From contig JAAGOF010000300.1 in NCBI GenBank assembly GCA_010645155.1, forward strand, positions 312,585 to 376,584: a stretch of DNA of 64,000 nt, written 5' to 3'. The position numbers and the translations under genes were made by a program. Source of the DNA: Tigriopus japonicus. Taxonomy: Eukaryota > Arthropoda > Copepoda > Harpacticoida > Harpacticidae. The notes beneath the pieces are model-generated. The model was not told the origin of the DNA and did no database searches. It saw only the letters and a program-made list of their open reading frames with translations. Below are positions 38,329 to 49,497 of this stretch, piece after piece. Every line of letters begins with the position of its first letter. Within the stretch, counting starts at the first letter, position 1.

Positions 38329-38613
38329 TCAGACAATCGCACTTCTTGACTGTTCCAAGGATTTTGACGCAAATGACGACATTGGCGACTCCAATAGTTT
38401 GGAACCGAAAGACGAATTTGACTGCTTTGACTCAAACGGTAAACTTGATGGCTTTTCTTTTCTTCTTTCACCCACGGCCCTCGGTCCAGCTCTATCCAAC
38501 TCCTTTCTTTTCTCCTCAAGAACTCTCAAATGACGATCAAGCTTCTTCTTTTCTTCTTCTATGGCATTGAGCTTCATGTCCAAATCTTCCACCTTTCCAT
38601 TGAATACTTCCAT
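38329..38613 (-). CDS. Doubtful small coiled-coil open frame
   Basis: A 94-codon frame whose first 45 residues form a charged heptad-like helix (KVEDLDMKL, EEEKKKLDRHLRVLEEKRKELDR), followed by a Ser-rich half. An AG acceptor-like site (CTACCAG) lies just before its ATG and an in-frame TGA lies further upstream. It could be a decayed exon or a transposon-borne frame. No family is recognised and the surroundings are transposon-rich, so it may not be a gene. Confidence 0.22.
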   Translation of the reverse strand: MEVFNGKVEDLDMKLNAIEEEKKKLDRHLRVLEEKRKELDRAGPRAVGERRKEKPSSLPFESKQSNSSFGSKLLESPMSSFASKSLEQSRSAIV

Positions 38614-38690
38614 CCTTTCCCCAATCCTGGTAGATTTGATTCACTGACGGTGAGCAACTTCAACTTGAATAGCTTCTCTAAACCCTTCTC

Positions 38691-39015
38691 TTCTGTACTA
38701 GAGCTCTATATTGGAAAGAGTACAATCATATCCAACGCCATCTAGTTGATTTGGCTTGCAACTGCTCGCCGTTTCTAAAAGGATACAGAAATACCCTCTA
38801 AGCTGAACAAATTTTCCAAAATATGAGACCAAGATGGCAACTTTTGAGAAACTAAAGGGCCTAGAACCTTAATGAAGGGGTCCAAAATGAACAATTAGGG
38901 TGTTTCAAATGATTGAAGGCTGCATTACGTGGAACGGGGAGCAGTTGCAAGCCAAATCAACTAGATGGCGTTGGATGTGATTGTATTCTTTCTAATATAG
39001 AGCTCTATTCTTTGC
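38691..39015. mobile_element. Non-autonomous hAT-like element, TAGAGC family
   Basis: The 309-bp element 38699-39007 has inverted repeats of about 80 bases, starting TAGAGCTCTATATT and including CAACGCCATCTAGTTGATTT. Flanks TTCTGTAC (38691-38698) and TTCTTTGC (39008-39015) agree at 6 of 8 positions, a decayed 8-bp target duplication. The arm layout (TAGAGC, AAAGAGTACA, GCCATCTAGT) is shared with the 42368-42822 element. Confidence 0.75.
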
Positions 39016-39300
39016 CAATTCCTCTAATTCAAGACACAAACAATCCCGTTCATCCATCCAGGTTCTTGATTCCAGCTCCATTGTGAGGTCAGTTATGTTT
39101 AAATTGTAGAATCCAACCTCTTGTAGATTTGAAGCTCGTTCAGACGTGCATGACCTTAGCTCATAAACCAAAATGCTTCAGCCAAGACGGTTTGTATTTA
39201 AAGAACTCAAAATTAAGGCATATACATAGAAATAAAACACAAAGAACTTACAAATATTTTCACAGTTCACACTCACAATAGCAAGTGACAATTCAAACAT

Positions 39301-39370
39301 AATCAAAATCGACTTCAATTTGAAGGAACGCAAACGGAAAATGTGAATTCTCGTTAGGTGGGAAAGGTGC
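39301..39370. repeat. 71-bp dispersed repeat, copy of 35214-35284
   Basis: AATCAAAATCGACTTCAATT and the following 50 bases occur here and at 35214-35284 with only a few substitutions. Each copy lies just upstream of a TGATGTGTTTCGA-family element, so it may belong to a larger repeat. Confidence 0.65.
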
Positions 39371-39444
39371 CAAACGGTCAGAGAGGTTGGGTGATTTGGT
39401 TTCAATGTCCGTCCACCTATCAAGACATCTACGTAAAGGAAACA

Positions 39445-39691
39445 GTTTTAGCTACTGATGTGTTTCGAGTTGGATTTTTAGCAGAGTTGTGCTATTTTGG
39501 TTTTTAGGGTCAAAAAGCTGACCACAACCAAACTTTTCAACCGGCAATGGAACTTATCTGCTATGAAATATGGCAGCATTGCCAGCTAGAAATCCATGAA
39601 AGTTTTTTACAACCTGCTCTTTTAAACAATGATAAACTTCCCAATCAAAAATGGCTGTACTGCTAGTTCGAAACACATCACTAGTGTTAAT
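39445..39691. mobile_element. 231-bp copy of the TGATGTGTTTCGA hAT-like family
   Basis: The element 39453-39683 has tips TACTGATGTGTTTCGA and the inverted complement of TAGTGATGTGTTTCGA. Flanking octamers GTTTTAGC and GTGTTAAT agree at 5 of 8, a weak target duplication. It looks like a deletion derivative of the 35292-36560 copy. Confidence 0.75.
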
Positions 39692-39697
39692 TAGAGG

Positions 39698-42323
39698 GCT
39701 AACAGCAGTGATGGCAAATTTTGGCTTTTACTGAATTTCTGCCATTTTCTGCCACTAGGTGGCAGAAAATGGCAAAAAATGGCAGAAAGTGGCAGGAAAT
39801 GGCAGAAAATGGTAGAAAATGGCCGCTAATAGACAAAAGTACGCATAGACTGATGTTCAACTACAAATCTGCTTTTGTAGAATAAGATTAAAAGAGTCAA
39901 CTATGATTCAAGTTTACGCAAAAACTTGAGAGCAACAACTACTAACTCAAAATTAAATGTAAACATCATTGCTGATGCTTAAATACCTAGAAATACACAT
40001 TGCATTTGAAAACACATCTTTCCATAAGATATTCCCTGGTTTAAAATTTGTCATTTTTTTTATGTGCCATATAGTGATAATAATTCAGGCTGAGATGAGA
40101 ACTTCAATTGATAATATGACAAAAGTTTATGTGAAATATTCAAAAACTCCTATGATATACTTTTATCATATTTCATATTGATAATATAATTATCTTATTG
40201 GGAAAAACATTTATTTTGCAGTTCAAAGTCACCTAATTATTAGATAGTGTTGAAATGGGATTTAAGAATAAGATTTTCCCTATTTTCTAGAATGCTTGAT
40301 GTTATCATATGGTTTATTAATTAATAGTGTAATCAATTAAACGAATTAATACATGAAATGTGTCCCAGGAAGTATTTGTTGCAACTTTTTGTAAAGCCCC
40401 AATTTCGATTTTTTTTCAAAGAAAACGAAAATGACTTGTTTGGGACTAGAGTTCAAATTTTGTTGATTTGGTTTTAAAGTACAGTCGAATCTCGATACAA
40501 GCAATCTCGGTTTTAGCAATTTTCGCGATATAAGCAACTTTTCCAAGCTGACCAAAATTTTACTACATAAGAATTCTCGATATAAGAAATTTAACATTTT
40601 TCCTCAATCTCGATATAAGAAACATTCGTAAAGTTTTTGGCCAACTTCTCTTCCTTAAATTGGTCATAGCACAAAGAAAAACAAAAAAAACCGCAGCATT
40701 TCTAAAAAGATCGATGCAGTGCTTCCATATCTTGCACTTTTGCGCAAATCTTGCACTTTTTGGGGTCCCGTTTGCGCACTTTTTGGGGCTCTTGCACCTT
40801 GCATTTTTCACGTTTGAGTCAGATGAATGAAAAGTTACATTTTGAACCCTAGAATCACTAAAACTTGTACAAAATGCCACTCAACAAGAGCTATTTTAAA
40901 ATTTTTAAAGGTTTAAAAATATTTATCGACAAATATAAAGACTAATGTAAGCACATATTTGTTTCACCAACAAATGTGCCATGTTTGAGAGTGAAACAAA
41001 TTTCTGTGTCTGCCAAAGTAAAGCCTAATGGAAAATATACAACCCAAGGAAGTGTCTTGTCATCCCAAGAAAGTCTCTCAAATTTGAGGTAATTTAAGGT
41101 CAAACTGAGAATAGAAGATTTGCAGTTGAGGTATTCCAAAAAAAATAGCAAAAAACTTCATAAATATGAAAGCCTGGAAGGCTCAAATTTTTTGAAAAGT
41201 TGTTTGTCCCCGTAAGGGTTTAATAATGTAACAATCATGAAGGCAAAATTGTACTTTTTTCTTGCATTTTTTCTGTCAAACTGAGATTGAAGCAAGTTCT
41301 TAAGCTTTGTAATGGAGATATAAATGCATGCACTTGTAATGTCAATTTGTATGTTTTAATGACTACTTTTTAAAAGCTAAGTTTTTGAGTCATTATCAGA
41401 TTTTTGTAATAAAAGTAAGCTTATAAGGTTATATAAAGGTGAGCTAAACTCCTCCAATAGTTTCCTGTATTTTTTAATGTTTCTTGAGCCAATTTTCTTG
41501 AGTCTCAATATTAGCAAAGTCTCGATACAAGCAATATTTTGAAGCTGACAGAAAAGTTGCTTAAAATGAGATTCTGCTGTAATGCATTTGAAACTAATTC
41601 GGTTTTTAGCAAGCAAGCATCTGCAAATGAGACTTTGTTAGAACAAAATGTTAAGTTGAAATTTATACATCAAACATATTACAATTGTATTGACTTAAAA
41701 ATAACAAGTGTTTTTCTTCAAATGATCCCTGTAAGACTGTGTTGTAATTGTATTTGAAAAATATATCTTCGGCCTTAGTATTCAAATTTTAAAACGTTTT
41801 GCATTTACGATATTAAAACATTTAAAAAAAACCAACAATTCTCAGCTATTGTGTTCCAATTTTAAAACGTTTTGCAATTACGATATTTAAACATTTTAAA
41901 AACCAACAATTCTCAGCTATTGTGTTCAAATAGTGATCGAGCATTACAGAATTTAATTGCATTCAAGTTTTAACTCTCGGTGTATATTTAAGACGAAATA
42001 AAAGTGCTCGATTTGGCCACCCTGACTTCGAGGGAAACTCAAAAACGAATCGAGGACATTGATTTCACAAACTTTTATCTTCCTTCTTCGATGCAATGAG
42101 CTTTTGAAGGGATGGTAAGGCCATAGTTAGACCAAAAGTGCAAAATTTTATCCCATTAACTATGGAATATTTTGATTTATATGAGTTTCTAAAAAAAAAA
42201 ATTTCTGCCATTTTCTGCCACTTTCTGCCACTTTTTTCGCATGAATAAAGGCCATTTTCTGCCACCAATTTCTGCCAGGTGGCAGAAAATGGCTTTTAAT
42301 CATATGCCATCACTGGCTAACAG
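39698..42323. mobile_element. 2.6-kb hAT-like element with nested pogo-like insertion, TSD GCTAACAG
   Basis: GCTAACAG at 39698-39705 is duplicated exactly at 42316-42323. The element (39706-42315, 2610 bp) has tips CAGTGATGGCA in inverted orientation, 11 of 11 matching. Subterminal arrays of TTCTGCCA/TGGCAGAA lie at both ends (39750-39830 and 42205-42295). A pogo-like element sits inside at 40482-41579. No hAT transposase (dimerisation region or zinc BED) was recognised, so this copy appears non-autonomous or decayed. Confidence 0.88.
40480..41581. mobile_element. Nested pogo/Tc1-mariner-like element
   Basis: The 1098-bp element 40482-41579 starts CAGTCGAATCTCGATACAAG and ends with the inverted complement of CAGCAGAATCTC. 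It is flanked by TA at 40480-40481 and 41580-41581. The CAGTnGAATCTCGATA tip with repeated CGATATAAG motifs is typical of pogo/Tigger-type transposons. Short minus-strand frames inside do not show a DDE transposase. It is inserted in the larger hAT-like element, so it is the younger of the two. Confidence 0.78.
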
Positions 42324-42359
42324 AGATAGGACTCTCAGATAATATTCATGAGTCACCAA

Positions 42360-42830
42360 GCCTACACTAGATAACAGAGTACAGTCATAAAGTGCGCCAT
42401 CTAGTGGATTTCATGCGGCAACAGCCCGCCGTTCCCATGATACTCACATTTTTGAAGATTGCGACGGTCATTCATCAGTTTTGGACAAACTAAAGTGCCT
42501 AAAATGTTGATGGCCGAACTCCAAACGATACCATAGTGTTTTTCTGATGAATTTTGACATATATCATGCTTAAATCACCTTTATAATAGTCAGATTTCCA
42601 TGCCATTTTGAGAGGGATTTCACTAATAATTTCAACCAAAAACCACCACAAGTCCATTAACAATACTCAGTCAACATTTGAGGCACTTTAGTTTGTCCAT
42701 AACTGATGAATGACCGTTGCAATCTTCAAAAATATGTGTATCATGGGAACGGCGAGCTGTTGCCGCATGAAATCCACTAGATGGCGCACTTTATGACTGT
42801 ACTCTTTTATTATAGTGCTCTAGTCTACAC
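42360..42830. mobile_element. Non-autonomous hAT-like element, TAGAGC family, TSD G(C/T)CTACAC
   Basis: The 455-bp element 42368-42822 has arms of about 135 bases that are near-perfect inverted copies, containing GAGTACAGTCATAAAGTGCG and GCCATCTAGTGG. The right tip, read inward, is TAGAGCACTATAATA. The left tip is shorter, TAGATAACAGAGTACA. Flanks GCCTACAC (42360-42367) and GTCTACAC (42823-42830) agree at 7 of 8. It lies only 44 bases from the end of the 2.6-kb hAT-like element. Confidence 0.85.
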
Positions 42831-44276
42831 TGTGTGTGCAGTGGGATTTTGGCAACATCATGGAAAACTACAGGACTTCTGATGGTCTTCAGGGGTCTGC
42901 ACTTAGTCGGCCGACCCTGTACATAGAGGCTGAGATACTTTGTCTTTTGCTTGATTTTTTTTCAATCGTAAAGAATAAAAGATTAGATATTGATGTTTAA
43001 TCAATCCTACCTTAACCGAGGCGTTTTACAGACTCCTAAAACTTATTTGACTTTGATTGTTCAAAATAAAGTTTTTGATTGTGTTGATTTAGTTTAATGA
43101 AGCAAGGTAGACAAACTGGGAAGAGTTAATTCCTTACAATATGGGGATTATCGAATGCCACTTCGATGTGGAAAAACTACCAAAGCTGAATGCATACGTA
43201 CTTGATATAAAGTGGAACTCAACCGAAGTGGTAATGTGTTGACTATAGAATCACAAGGTTTTTAAAACTTCCAAAAAATATCAATTGAATGGTGAATGTC
43301 ATTGTCTTGAAAAATACTTCTATGTACGATTTTTAGTGACGGACATTTCTTTCGAATAATGAATCAATTTCGAATCCCACCTCTAATAATCAGAAACTCA
43401 AAGCAAAAATTCATGACCGTCAAAACCCAACAAGGGCAACATTCATGCAGTGGGAAAATACAGTCTTTTTAACTTACCTAGTAAATGATTGTCATTGACA
43501 TGTTAAATTTCAAACATTTTACTTGTCACTTTTTGATTTTTATTGCAATCCCTTGTTAAAAAAGGAATTCTGGAAAAAAGGAATTATGTGAACGGGAACT
43601 GTAATATGTTGCTTTTCCTGAGGAACGGCGGAAGCCCTGATATCAACCTCAAAGTGTCCTTTGATAACTTTGTTTAATGTCAAAATTGGGCAAAACAAAA
43701 TTTAAATCTGCCCCAAAAATGGCATGTAGAAAGATAACGTCAAACTTACATGCCACAAATAACAAAGAACTGCATATGAAAAAATTGCTAAACTTTAAAA
43801 AAATGTATTTACCTTATCATCAAAATGTTTTGCATCAACTTTTTTACATCTTCCAGAAAACCCTTTTGCTTTTGACTTCCATCTAACAACGAACGTAATT
43901 TAAGAGGCTTTAAGGAAGCACAAGCAAATGGAAGCTTACTTATTAGTCATTCAGTCAGTCAATGTATCATGCTTTGCTATGTTTCGCAAGGTAATATAGA
44001 ACTCTTTGGATGCACTTTGTTTCAACTCTTTAGAGCTTAATCGAATGAAAATATACTTAGATTCGGATATTTTGATTGGAAGGCTTCTTCCAGTGAAGAA
44101 AAATGTTGTGTTCTCTGGTAGAGTTGTATAATTGTGCATTTTGGAACATAAGCATAACATAGGAACATAGCAGCAAGTCACATTAAGGCTATTATATAAT
44201 TTATCCATGAGTTGAAAATAGATTTCAAGAAGCTAGGCAGGATCGTGGAAAGAGAAGGATTTGAACAGAAATCCGC
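42831..44276. other. Intergenic DNA downstream of the TLDc gene
   Basis: No gene or bounded repeat recognised. The last few hundred bases should contain the 3' UTR of the minus-strand TLDc gene, but no canonical hexamer was evident close to its stop codon. Confidence 0.4.
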
Positions 44277-45743
44277 CTACGAGATTTGACCCATCAGATC
44301 ATCCATGTCAACACCTCGGTTTCTGGTAATATTGGTATTGGCCCTTCGGATATGCAGTTTCGAGCTCTCAGTGGACTCGTCTGTCTCGGGACCCAGAGCC
44401 CAAACTTCAATATGAGAGATATCGAATTCCTCGGGCATCATCGGCGGCAAGTCGAACGTATCCACGTCTTCGTGGTAAGTTCCAGATGCTAAGGAAGTGC
44501 TGATAGAGAGACCATGACGACCAACGCGTCCACCCAGGCCGAGACCTTCATCACGCGAGCAATACATGATGTTGTCATCTTTGCCTGTGGAGTAAAACAC
44601 GGCCATCTTGGGCTTCAATGAGAAGATGAACGAATCTCCATTTCCCATCCAACCCCCTTGGGAGTCGGACCAGCTCGTGGAGGTAAAGGCACCGAATACG
44701 TTTCCATCGCTGTCTTGAATAATCATTAAAGTAGGGCCTTTTAGCGCAATAAGATCGAAGAACTCGTCGAAATCTTGGGCGTTGGTTTTGGTTGAATAAC
44801 AGAATCGCCATTCTTTGCGAAGATCCAACAGGATTTTGTTGTTCAGGAACAGAATGGAAGCTTTGTCAAGAATGGAGCAATCTTCCTTGAATCCTCTGGG
44901 AATTGGGATCACTGGGGTGGGATCATCCACCAAACGGTTTTCGTCGTCGTCATCTCGAGTATCAAATATATCGTCAAACACATCCTTCTGCATTTTCCCA
45001 ATTTCAGGGTGGTTATCAAACCAGCCCTTGATTCCCTCCTTTCCTTGCGGATTCGGTTTATCTCCTGGATCTTCATCGATCACATCCTTAGCCTTTTTAC
45101 CGGGGAAAATCAGATCCCGGACCAAGGCCATGGCCCAACTTGTCAGATCTCCATTTCCCCTAGCTCCAGCCGAGCCCCAATCTTGCAGGGCGGGATTCTT
45201 TCCAGTCTGAGTTGCAAAAAATGACTTGGCAAGACCTATGATAACCTGGAGAATATTGTTGGTGGAGCTTGTACCTCCACCACCACCGCCGGCCGCATTC
45301 ATGATCAAACTCAAGAAGCCTTCCACTCCCGCTCCTCCGGATCCCCCACCTCCTTTGGTCAGACTGGCAACTGTCTGAATAAGGCTACCGATATCAAATC
45401 CTCCTCCCGAGGCTCCCCCGCCCCCTCCACCGGCACCTCCCCCACCAGAGATCATGCTAATCACACTGCCCACCAAAGCCGGGTCCAATCCCTTTTTACT
45501 GACAGTCTTTTCCATGACTACGGGATCTCCTTCAACCTCTCCAAAGAGGCTCAAGAGGTGTTCCTGTTGACCTCCAGTGAAGGAGTTCAACATGCCGTCC
45601 ATTTTCTCGTCCAGACGGAGATGTGCGAAGCCGGCATCGACGGCTCCATCCACCAAGTTTCCGGCATCCTCTCCACCATACTTGGTGGCCAATTCCTTGG
45701 TGGATTTCTTGAAGAATTTTTTGAAGAAGGATCCAAACGGCAT
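44277..45743 (-). CDS. TLDc-domain protein with glycine-rich central region
   Basis: A single-exon frame of 488 aa beginning with a basic, aromatic N-terminus (FGSFFKKFFKKS). Residues 20-98 are acidic and helical. Residues 99-160 contain three glycine-rich runs separated by hydrophobic helices such as IGSLIQTVASL and GFLSLIMNAA. Residues 220-285 are acidic and proline-rich. Residues about 290-452 form a TLDc domain: SILDKASILFLNNKILLDLR, then the GPTLMIIQDSDGNVFGAF strand pair, then SFIFSL, then a closing FDISHIEVWALG. TLDc domains occur in OXR1, NCOA7, TLDC2 and TBC1D24, linked to oxidative-stress protection and V-ATPase binding. None of those has this Gly-rich front half, so no orthologue is assigned and the function here is unknown. 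No signal peptide or obvious transmembrane segment. Confidence 0.85.
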   Translation of the reverse strand: MPFGSFFKKFFKKSTKELATKYGGEDAGNLVDGAVDAGFAHLRLDEKMDGMLNSFTGGQQEHLLSLFGEVEGDPVVMEKTVSKKGLDPALVGSVISMISGGGGAGGGGGGASGGGFDIGSLIQTVASLTKGGGGSGGAGVEGFLSLIMNAAGGGGGGTSSTNNILQVIIGLAKSFFATQTGKNPALQDWGSAGARGNGDLTSWAMALVRDLIFPGKKAKDVIDEDPGDKPNPQGKEGIKGWFDNHPEIGKMQKDVFDDIFDTRDDDDENRLVDDPTPVIPIPRGFKEDCSILDKASILFLNNKILLDLRKEWRFCYSTKTNAQDFDEFFDLIALKGPTLMIIQDSDGNVFGAFTSTSWSDSQGGWMGNGDSFIFSLKPKMAVFYSTGKDDNIMYCSRDEGLGLGGRVGRHGLSISTSLASGTYHEDVDTFDLPPMMPEEFDISHIEVWALGPETDESTESSKLHIRRANTNITRNRGVDMDDLMGQIS

Positions 45744-47765
45744 GGTGGAAATGTGGATCCTTTGCCTGCTCTTGTTCTCTTTGGTTCCTTAGAAGGTTGG
45801 GTGAAAAACGTGCGGTTCCAATGAAAAGGTGCAGCTGCAACAGAGAGGCAACCACGCCCTCTTTATTATGGCTGGACAAAAGATCTTTAGTTTTGGAACA
45901 AGATTAAAAAAATCGTGGATCCTTCAAGTAGTCCAATCTAAACAGCCAGAGGCCTGCCAACCTCAATATCACGGGTAAAGTCTCACTTGATTTGGTGACG
46001 ATTAACCTCCAGTTGTTCTTTGGCTCCAATACACTTGATCTGTACTTGCTTGGCAAACGGCAAGCAAAGCCAGGAAAGAAGGTAAGCAAGCAAGCGAGCG
46101 AGCGAGCGAGAGGAAGGAACGACCAAGCCAGAAACAACGCTTTGCCCTCTTAAGCCCTCTACTCATGGCCAGTTGTCGTCAAGCCAAAAAACATCGTCCT
46201 CGGGACTTTTCCATTCAGCCAGCTCGTGCCAATCTAGCCACGCATGGTCCTGAAGATTAAAGTTCTACATCCATGAAAAGTAAAATACCATTTCCTTTGA
46301 GCTGGGTAGACTTTGATGGTTAGTGGGATACTAGGTAATTAAGTCATGATTGGCACGATGTTACCCAATGCTCAGATCAAAATTCAAGATCCAAATTAGT
46401 TAAATGCACATTTGACACAGCTTTTATAAAAATAAGTTTTCTTTGATGCACTAAGTAAATATAAAAAAACTTAATATGCGTAACAATTACCTCCTCAATG
46501 CCGATTTTTTGACAATCAGGTTCAAAATGGTTTTGAAGATTGACATTTTTTGGAAGAATTACAATTAGTTTATCCTTCAAAAACCATGGCAGGGTATTTG
46601 AGATAGCACCTCACTGACGGTTTCTAAATCACTGTGTTGAGGAATTTCACCTTGCGACACTTGTCAAAAAGATTTAAACAATTCTTGGACAATTAAAACC
46701 CTTGGTCATATCCATCTATTTTTTTAATTACTTGTTTATTGGCAAATTCTTAACCGGCGAGGTAAGATCAAAATGATACCAAAAATACAAATGGTAACAT
46801 GAAAATGATCATATTTGTTTAATTAAAGGGGTTTCCGATGAAAATGTCTCATTCGTTTGACCAACTTTTCAACTGCTTATTCATATCTTTTTTTTTCGTT
46901 TACAATTTCCAATTCACGCAGCATGCTCAAACAAGTCCCTACTTTCTTCCATCTAGCGTCTCAAAACGTTCCTTGTTTCCACACTCGCCTAATAAAGTAC
47001 TGTATGTGCACGTTCGTGGTTCGTGGATGCGCCTTTCACACATGTCTCCCCCTTATACTGTACATACCGTCCATACTTTACATTACATTCAAGATACAGC
47101 TCAGCTTTGTCCTACAGAATTGCCCTCGCTCCAAAATATGTGTGGGGGGCCAACCGTCGAGGGCAATTGAAGAACACACATTGCACATGAACACAGACAC
47201 ATATGACTTTGAATTGAAATAAAGTCCTTTTGGAGTAATCCCGGTGTGTTCTGGAATGTAAACCTCCGTGTCATGGAGTACGCTTGAAATGCTGATTGCA
47301 ACCTGGATCACACGCAAAATATTCTCTCAACCATTTAGAATCCATTGTAAATGCTTAAAGCATGCATAGAGGCTGAGGCCCATCAGTTGGAAAATCATTC
47401 ATTTCATTGGAAGACAAGTTCGCATGTGCACTTTTTGATTGCGTAATCAGAAGTGCGGGATCATCTTGCTAAAAGTTGATTTTTATTTATTTCTTCTTCT
47501 ACGCCTTCCATTGTACTCTGTTGCGAATCAGTGTGTACTGTATCGCTTAGACGTGTCTGCAATGCTCAGTCATGTTTTTATTGGAAAGAAAATCCTTTAG
47601 GTTGTCCCCTTCAAGAGTACAATATCATTTTGGTAATTGCATGCATTAACCACTTCAAACTGATACATGAACACATTTTCTACTACAATGCCCATTTTGG
47701 ATCATTGCCAAGAAAATTTGTTGTGTTTTAGTAAACAAAAAAAAAGAACCTTATTCTTCGTTGCA
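45744..47765. other. Intergenic DNA between divergently transcribed TLDc and SmydA genes
   Basis: This is the shared upstream region of the minus-strand TLDc gene and the plus-strand SmydA gene. A (GCGA)n microsatellite lies at about 46085-46112. No TATA box or initiator could be assigned with confidence. Open frames near 46840-47220 have no recognisable domain. Confidence 0.45.
46085..46112. repeat. (AAGC/GCGA)n microsatellite
   Basis: Short tandem GCAAGCAAGCGAGCGA tract between the two divergent genes. Confidence 0.8.
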
Positions 47766-49436
47766 ATGCCACTGTATAGCTTGAAAAATGACGATCCATT
47801 CTTAGGACGATGCTTGATAGCCAATGAAGACATTCCTCAGGCCCAGATTATCATTGAAGAAGAACCACTCGGTAATGACGCCTTAAATCTGACATTGAAA
47901 ATCACCTAATCATGAGCCATTCCTCTTGCACAGTTCATGGGTTGGCCAGAGAATCTGATTTAGCTTGCTTTGGTTGCTATTCTCCTCTTGATGAAGATGA
48001 TCCTGACGCGTGTGAAAAGTGTGGTTTACCAATGTGTTCCAATGTGGATCTTTGCCAAATCAGTTCGGTTCATCAGGCTGAATGTGAAATGCTACAACAC
48101 GCTGGTAGATCCATTAGTTTGGCCCTCTTAGATGATCTCATGGTTCTCCATGATGTGGTGCTGGTTATTCGTTTGCTCTCGTTAAGGGAAGACTCGTCTT
48201 CGTCAAATTGGCAGGCAGTTATGGGAATGGAAGCCCATTTGGAACAGCGATCCCAAATCTCACATATCCAAGAGCGTGTGGCCAAGATCAAGAACGTCCT
48301 CTTGAATGATGTTGCTCTACAAGGGGTGGGTCCTGAGGAAATAGAACATATATGTGGTGTACTGGATGTGAACTCGTTTGAAATGCTTACCCCACATGGC
48401 ACGGTTCAAGCTCTGTTCAAAGTCACTTCATTCATGGAGCACAACTGCGTTCCAAATATGCACAAGTCATTCCTCAATGGGTTCTCCATCATACTACGAG
48501 CTGCCACACCTATTCCAAAGGGCTCTCATCTCAGCCTCACCTACACGGATTCATTCTGGACAACCATGGATCGGAGAAATTTTCTGTTAGAAACCAAGCA
48601 TTTCGAGTGCGAATGCGCCCGATGTGCAGACCCCTCAGAATTGGGGACCCATTTGAGCACCCTCAAGTGTCCCAAATGTCCGGTTGGAAATTTCATGCCC
48701 GAAGATCCATTAGATCCCAACTCAGATTGGTCTTGTGATGCCTGTCTAAGCGTGCTTCACTCGAACTATGCTCAAAATCTATTGCAACAAGTGACCGAAA
48801 CCTTGTCTTTATTGGAGTCCGCTGATCCCGATCCAGACCAATGTGAAAAGTTTCTGCTGATTCATTCCCGAGTTCTGCATCCCAATCATGCCATTATGAT
48901 TGACGTGAGCCACACTTTGGTCCATCTACTTGGCCATTGGCCAGGATATCTGATGGCTGATCTGACCGAAAGACAACTTCAAATGAAGGAAGATTTAGCC
49001 AGAAATCTCCTCCGAATAGCGGACAAGCTTTTGCCAGGTACTACGTAGGCTTGCTCGACTGTGAGTATTTGACTCGCTCATCAATGACGTGCCATTTTCA
49101 GGGATATCTCGATTGAGAAGTACGACCATGTATCAGTTGTATTTGGTGCTCCAACAACGAGCCTACAACTGGATGAAATCAGGAAATCACAATCAACAGG
49201 ACATTGACGGAGCTTTCACGGTAAGTTGAATTGTGGAGAGGATGCATGCATTGATTGATCAATTTGAGTTGTCATTGTTATGAATTGAGTTTCAGGTGGC
49301 AAAAACCAGTTTGATACAATGCATTGGAATGTTGAAGTACGAATCTGAAGGATCGCCAGAGTTCAGGTTGCTCGAAACGGCCAATGATGATTTATTGAGT
49401 TTGGAAGAATTTTTGGCACAAGAACAAATAAATTGA
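47766..49436 (+). CDS. SET and MYND domain protein, arthropod SmydA type
   Basis: Exons 47766-47871, 47934-49037, 49102-49220 and 49296-49436 give 489 aa with GT-AG introns. The start MPLYSLKNDD is chosen because the split SET domain begins right after it; an in-frame ATG at 47667 would add 33 unlike residues. The MYND zinc finger is at about residues 48-88 (CFGC, CEKCGLPMC, C, HQAEC). The SET core contains EHNCVPN (the NHxCxPN cofactor motif) and LTYTD. It is followed by a cysteine-rich post-SET segment, CECARCADP and CPKC. The long insert between MYND and SET and the overall layout match arthropod SmydA proteins such as Drosophila msta/SmydA-8. Predicted to be a lysine methyltransferase; several SmydA members have decayed active sites and real activity is unproven. 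Its 3' end faces the calcium-binding protein gene. Confidence 0.87.
49427..49432 (+). terminator. AATAAA overlapping the end of the SmydA coding region
   Basis: The hexamer lies 2 bases before the TGA stop codon (49434-49436). If used, the SmydA transcript would have almost no 3' UTR and would end before the stop of the opposite-strand gene. Confidence 0.45.
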
Positions 49437-49440
49437 AACG

Positions 49441-49446
49441 TTTAAT
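49441..49446 (-). terminator. ATTAAA candidate polyadenylation signal of the calcium-binding protein gene
   Basis: Read on the minus strand, ATTAAA lies 52 bases past the stop codon. Cleavage 10-30 bases later would fall inside the last exon of the SmydA gene on the other strand. Confidence 0.45.
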
Positions 49447-49497
49447 GAACAAGAACAAGATTGCTGTTTGTCAGCAAATGTGGTTGATGCCTTTGTT

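Noticed and set aside
44000..46600. Search for tRNA genes in the gene-flanking regions
   Set aside because: GGTTCGAA-like strings elsewhere in the window belong to hAT element tips, and no cloverleaf with A and B boxes was seen.
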